Shown one piece after another: positions 12,106-15,005 of a DNA stretch of 15,005 nucleotides (position 1 is its first letter; every line of letters starts with the position of its first letter). Both the position numbers and the translations under genes were made by a program. This DNA is from Candidatus Proelusimicrobium excrementi. Its GTDB lineage: Bacteria > Elusimicrobiota > Elusimicrobia > Elusimicrobiales > Elusimicrobiaceae. The stretch is from positions 1 through 15,005 of the forward strand of contig CAKUBV010000012.1 of NCBI GenBank assembly GCA_934643455.1, written 5' to 3'. The notes beneath the pieces were generated by a model. The model did not search any database and had not been told where the DNA came from. It saw nothing but the letters and a program-made list of their open reading frames with translations.

Positions 12106-14205
12106 ATGACCAACACAACACCAACAAGCCTCAGCGTTGAAGTGGGCGGCAAGACCATTACCTTTGAAACCGGTCTTATAGCCAAACAATCTGACGGCTC
12201 CGTAGTGGCAAGACTTGGCGACACGATGGTGCTCGCCGCCGCGGTTTCAGATAAAAACCAAAAACCCGGTTTGCAAGATTTCGTGCCTCTTACGGTAAAC
12301 TATAAAGAAAGAACTTACGCCGCGGGCAAAATCCCCGGCGGTTTCTTTAAAAGAGAATCAAGACCCAGCAAGAAAGAAACTTTATCTTCCCGTCTGATCG
12401 ACCGCTCAATGAGGCCGCTCTTCCCGGAAGGCTTCGCTTGCGAAGTCAATATTACCGCCATGGTAATTTCGGCCGACGGCGTAAATGACAGCGACGTGCT
12501 CAGCATAGCCGCTTCCAGCGCGGCCACCGTAATTTCCTCCATTCCGTTTACCACCCCGGTAGCCGGCGTAAGAGTAAACAGAATAAACGGCCAATATGTA
12601 ATCAACCCTACGATTGAAGAGCGCAAAACCGCGGATATGGACCTTGTAATCGCCGGCACTTTAGACGGCATTATGATGGTTGAAGGCGGCGCGCACGAAG
12701 TCGAAGAAGAAGCTTTGGTAAAAGCCATTGAAATCGCCCAGCCCGAAATCAAAAAGCTTTGCCAGGCCCAGCTTGACTTAAGGGAAAAAGCCGGCAAACC
12801 GAAATTTGAATTCGCCGCAGAAACCTTACCGCAGGACGTTCTTGATATTTCCAACAACAAATACAGAGCGGAAGTAAAAAACATCCTTCACGGTTTCTAC
12901 GACAAACAAACCAGGGATACAAAAATCGCCCAGCTTAAGGAAACTTTCAAAACCGAACTTACCGAAGCATACCCGGAACAGGCCCAGGCCTATGCCGATT
13001 TTGCCATGGAAATGCTCGCTTATGAAGAATCCCGCGCAATGGTTCTTAACGAAGGCGTCCGCGTAGACGGCAGAAAGACGGAAGAAATCCGCCCGCTTAG
13101 CTCCATGGTGGGCTTACTTCCCGGCGCGCACGGTTCCGCTTTGTTTACCAGAGGGCAGACGCAGTCCTTGGCAGTCGCCACTTTAGGCACCGCCGACGAC
13201 GCGCAAATGGTTGAAGGCCTTGAAGAAACCTATGACGAGAAGTTTATGCTTCACTATAACTTCCCCGGTTTCGCCACAGGCGAATGCAAACCCGACAGAT
13301 CCCCCGGCAGACGCGAAATCGGCCACGGCGAACTTGCCAGAAGGGCTTTACTCCCCCTCTTGCCGAGCGAAGCCGACTTCCCTTATACCATAAGGGTTGT
13401 TTCCGACATTATGGAATCAAACGGTTCTTCCTCAATGGCGAGCGTTTGCGGCGGTTCTTTGGCTCTGTTTGACGCCGGCGTGCCGATGAAAGGCACCTGC
13501 TCCGGCATCGCCATGGGCTTAATCACGCAAGGCGACAAATACGCCGTCCTTTCAGACATCATGGGCCTTGAAGACCACTTAGGCGACATGGACTTTAAGC
13601 TTACCGGCTCCAGAAAAGGCATTACCGCCTTCCAAATGGATCTTAAGCTTGCAAGCGGCATTTCCTTGGACGTGCTCAGAAAAGCTATCGCCCAAGCCAC
13701 CCGCGGCAGACTTTTCATTATGGATCACATGGAAAGCACCCTTAAAGAGCCCAGACCGAATATATCCAAGAAAGCGCCCGTTATCTACACGATGACTATC
13801 CCGCAGGATAAAATCGGCGCGTTAATCGGCCCCGGCGGTAAGAACATTAAGAGAATCACCGAAGCCACCGAAACCAAAATCGACATCAACGACGACGGCA
13901 AAGTAATGATAGCCGCCGCCAATGACGATAAATTGCAGGCGGCCAAGGCTGAAATCGAACTCTTGACTAAAGATGTGGAAGTCAATCAAATCTATAAAGG
14001 TAAAGTAGTTTCCATACAGCCTTTCGGCGCATTTGTGGAACTCTTGCCCGGTAAAGACGGACTTCTGCATATCTCCGAGATTGACAAAAAGAGAATCAAT
14101 AAAGTCGAGGATGTTCTTGCTTTAGGCGATATCGTGGAAGTTAAAGTAGTCGAAATCGATAATAACGGCAAAATAAGGCTTTCAAGAAAAGCTTTGCTTA
14201 AATAG
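12106..14205 (+). CDS. pnp: Polyribonucleotide nucleotidyltransferase (PNPase)
   Basis: 699 residues. It degrades RNA from the 3' end using phosphate and can also add tails; it acts as a trimer in the cytoplasm, often in a degradosome. Domains: first RNase PH core from about residue 10 with a GGFFKRESRPS segment, an all-helical linker, the second RNase PH core from about 320 (GRREIGHGELARRAL, SNGSSSMASVCGGSLALFDAG), and catalytic Asp490, Asp496 and Lys498 in EDHLGDMDFK. A KH domain follows (about 563-620, GPGG loop) and an S1 domain (about 626-697). The protein ends directly after S1, with no charged tail. Its SD, AAGGAAA, overlaps the end of rpsO and the genes are 3 nt apart, so they are cotranscribed and probably translationally coupled. 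Confidence 0.97.
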   Translation: MTNTTPTSLSVEVGGKTITFETGLIAKQSDGSVVARLGDTMVLAAAVSDKNQKPGLQDFVPLTVNYKERTYAAGKIPGGFFKRESRPSKKETLSSRLIDRSMRPLFPEGFACEVNITAMVISADGVNDSDVLSIAASSAATVISSIPFTTPVAGVRVNRINGQYVINPTIEERKTADMDLVIAGTLDGIMMVEGGAHEVEEEALVKAIEIAQPEIKKLCQAQLDLREKAGKPKFEFAAETLPQDVLDISNNKYRAEVKNILHGFYDKQTRDTKIAQLKETFKTELTEAYPEQAQAYADFAMEMLAYEESRAMVLNEGVRVDGRKTEEIRPLSSMVGLLPGAHGSALFTRGQTQSLAVATLGTADDAQMVEGLEETYDEKFMLHYNFPGFATGECKPDRSPGRREIGHGELARRALLPLLPSEADFPYTIRVVSDIMESNGSSSMASVCGGSLALFDAGVPMKGTCSGIAMGLITQGDKYAVLSDIMGLEDHLGDMDFKLTGSRKGITAFQMDLKLASGISLDVLRKAIAQATRGRLFIMDHMESTLKEPRPNISKKAPVIYTMTIPQDKIGALIGPGGKNIKRITEATETKIDINDDGKVMIAAANDDKLQAAKAEIELLTKDVEVNQIYKGKVVSIQPFGAFVELLPGKDGLLHISEIDKKRINKVEDVLALGDIVEVKVVEIDNNGKIRLSRKALLK

Positions 14206-14230
14206 CCTTAAGCCTAGAAGTAAATTTAAA

Positions 14231-14257
14231 GCCCGCTCTTTGTGAGCGGGCTTTTTT
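14231..14257 (+). terminator. Rho-independent terminator of rpsO-pnp
   Basis: Stem GCCCGCTC (14231-14238) with GAGCGGGC (14244-14251), a 5-nt loop, then TTTTTT (14252-14257). It lies 25 nt behind the pnp stop. Confidence 0.93.
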
Positions 14258-14324
14258 GTCTAAAGAAAACCACCGGCTAGGGCGGTGGTTCAGTAAGGTT
14301 AAACCGTTCCATATGACAAAAAAA

Positions 14325-14376
14325 CTCCTTTTGTATAATAAATTGCCTGTGAGAGCAGGCAATTAAACAAAAGGAG
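14325..14376 (+). promoter_or_regulatory. tnpA: SD-sequestering hairpin of the IS200 transposase mRNA
   Basis: CTCCTTTTGT (14325-14334) pairs perfectly with ACAAAAGGAG (14367-14376), which contains most of the tnpA SD AAGGAGG. An inner stem, AATTGCCTG/CAGGCAATT (14341-14349/14356-14364), extends it. A leader structure that hides the ribosome binding site is a known device of IS200 elements to limit transposase synthesis. Confidence 0.75.
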
Positions 14377-14385
14377 GTCATTGTT

Positions 14386-14850
14386 ATGGTCAATGACATA
14401 AATAAATTATCACATACGAGTTGGAGTTGCAAGTATCATATAGTGTTTGCGCCAAAATACAGGCGACAGGTGTTTTATAAACAAAAGAGGGAAGAGATAG
14501 GAAAGATATTGCGGAAGTTGTGCGAATGGAAAGGAGTAGAAATAATAGAAGCGGAAGTATGCCCGGACCATATACACATGTTGTTATCCATAGCGCCCAA
14601 ATACAGTGTAGGGAGTGTAATGGGATATATAAAAGGGAAAAGTAGTTTGTTAATATACGAGCGATTGAAGAATATGGAGTATAAATATAAGAACCGAGAG
14701 TTTTGGTGCAGAGGGTACTATGTAGATACGGTAGGGAAGAACAAAGTAAAGATAGCGGAATATATAAAAAATCAGTTAAGGGAAGATAAGTTAGGGGCGC
14801 AACTACCGTTTGACAAAAGCCCGTGGAAAACGCAGGCGACAGGACGTTGA
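14386..14850 (+). CDS. tnpA: IS200-type HUH transposase TnpA (Y1 transposase)
   Basis: 154 residues, the usual length. It cuts and rejoins single-stranded DNA at the subterminal hairpins, using a tyrosine that forms a covalent bond to DNA. Seen: KYHIVFAPKYRR at 16-27, typical of the family; the HUH metal motif His62-Ile63-His64 in CPDHIHMLL; and YIKNQ with catalytic Tyr126 and metal ligand Gln130. A GYYVDTVG segment precedes the Tyr helix. All catalytic residues are present, so the enzyme is probably active. The start is fixed by AAGGAGG 8 nt upstream. Codon choice is more AT-rich (ATA, AAA, TTG, AGG) than in neighbouring pnp, fitting recent arrival. Confidence 0.95.
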   Translation: MVNDINKLSHTSWSCKYHIVFAPKYRRQVFYKQKREEIGKILRKLCEWKGVEIIEAEVCPDHIHMLLSIAPKYSVGSVMGYIKGKSSLLIYERLKNMEYKYKNREFWCRGYYVDTVGKNKVKIAEYIKNQLREDKLGAQLPFDKSPWKTQATGR

Positions 14851-14902
14851 GAGGCGTTCCACGCCTAGCTAGTAAGGAGGGGCAGGGCCCCAATGTGAAA
14901 AA

Positions 14903-14921
14903 CCCCCGGCTATGCCGGGGG
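14903..14921. repeat. Right-end hairpin of the IS200 element
   Basis: CCCCCGGC and GCCGGGGG enclose a 3-nt loop. It is the likely right-end recognition structure for TnpA, and on the minus strand it is followed by TTTTTC, so it could also stop transcription entering from the right. Another GC hairpin (GGGGC/GCCCC, 14879-14891) lies just before it. Confidence 0.6.
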
Positions 14922-14955
14922 ATATTTATTACCCGCATTAACTTTTAAAGCTAAG

Positions 14956-14970
14956 GCGGGGCGGTTAGTT
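14956..14970. repeat. 15-bp word shared with 5778-5792
   Basis: GCGGGGCGGTTAGTT occurs identically at 5778-5792 and here, and both are followed within a few bases by GAGA. At 5778 it is the right arm and flank of a terminator hairpin; here the arm could pair weakly with CCCGC at 14932-14936. The rest of 14931-15005 shows no gene; a TTGACT at 14993-14998 may be a -35 box cut by the window end. Confidence 0.35.
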
Positions 14971-15005
14971 TTGAGAAATTAACAGTTTTTAGTTGACTTA
15001 GTACA

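Larger units (their letters stand above)
14268..14930 (+). mobile_element. IS200/IS605-family insertion sequence (tnpA only, IS200 type)
   Basis: A single HUH transposase gene between subterminal hairpins: left AACCACCG/CGGTGGTT (14268-14275/14283-14290) and right CCCCCGGC/GCCGGGGG (14903-14910/14914-14921). There are no terminal inverted repeats and no tnpB, as expected of IS200. Exact ends cannot be fixed; the right end probably lies within about 20 nt beyond the right hairpin. The element begins 10 nt after the pnp terminator, a typical landing place. It looks intact. Confidence 0.85.

Noticed and set aside
12315..12884. Minus-strand open frame of 189 codons inside pnp
   Set aside because: Entirely antisense to conserved PNPase sequence; Ser/Leu/Ala-rich low-information translation without a start signal.
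14386..14850. REP-associated transposase (RAYT) linked to the R elements
   Set aside because: Length, HUH motif and element ends fit ordinary IS200 TnpA, and its subterminal hairpins do not resemble the R-element stems.
14390..14938. Minus-strand open frame of 182 codons opposite tnpA
   Set aside because: It is a shadow of the transposase with no SD or known domain. An antisense RNA here is possible in IS200 elements but I see no clear promoter for it.

Overview
The window looks like a moderately GC-rich chromosomal segment of a fermentative, anaerobic gut- or termite-type bacterium. I favour an Elusimicrobiota-like organism. The reasons are a sensory-type [FeFe]-hydrogenase module next to a SpoIIE-type phosphatase, a pyruvate phosphate dikinase as a major metabolic gene, the canonical rpsO-pnp pair, and many structured intergenic repeats. 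The assignment is inference only; no rRNA or other marker gene is present. No tRNA, rRNA or CRISPR array was seen.

Layout. Positions 1-619 hold no gene but contain a duplicated promoter block, a 63-bp palindromic (MITE-like) element and one copy of a structured repeat, here called the R element. Positions 620-4293 (minus strand) form a tight cluster read in the order ZupT-like metal transporter, ferredoxin/[FeFe]-hydrogenase/PAS sensor protein, SpoIIE/PP2C phosphatase. A 32-bp divergent promoter with a perfect palindrome separates it from a PIF1-like helicase (plus strand, 4326-5621). Positions 5819-6640 (minus) encode a small exported protein with about 27 cysteines and a hairpin-bearing 5' UTR. 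Positions 6641-7413 repeat the architecture of the first 619 bases: promoter block, 41-bp conserved block, then two R elements. ppdK (minus, 7414-10218) follows with its own promoter and terminator. A secreted metzincin-like protease (plus, 10451-11437) is flanked by GGGCCC-rich repeats. Then comes the rpsO-pnp operon (plus, 11833-14205) with a foldable leader placed between the Shine-Dalgarno sequence and the start codon. An intact IS200-type element (14268 to about 14930) sits directly behind the pnp terminator.

How the genes may work together. The hydrogenase-like protein keeps all four cysteine ligands of the H-cluster cubane but has Ala in place of the usual proton-transfer Cys, and carries FeS and PAS domains. 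With the phosphatase directly downstream it fits a redox or H2 sensing relay rather than bulk H2 production. PPDK (PEP/pyruvate interconversion) would fit the same fermentative metabolism. rpsO-pnp couples ribosomal protein S15 with an RNA-degrading enzyme, as in most bacteria.

The most unusual signals are non-coding: the R-element family, whose stems covary between copies; the duplicated promoter block, which predicts a related gene just left of the window; the rpsO leader; and three genes (zupT, the helicase, the protease) whose -10 boxes lie 5-6 nt before the start codon with no Shine-Dalgarno sequence, suggesting leaderless transcripts.
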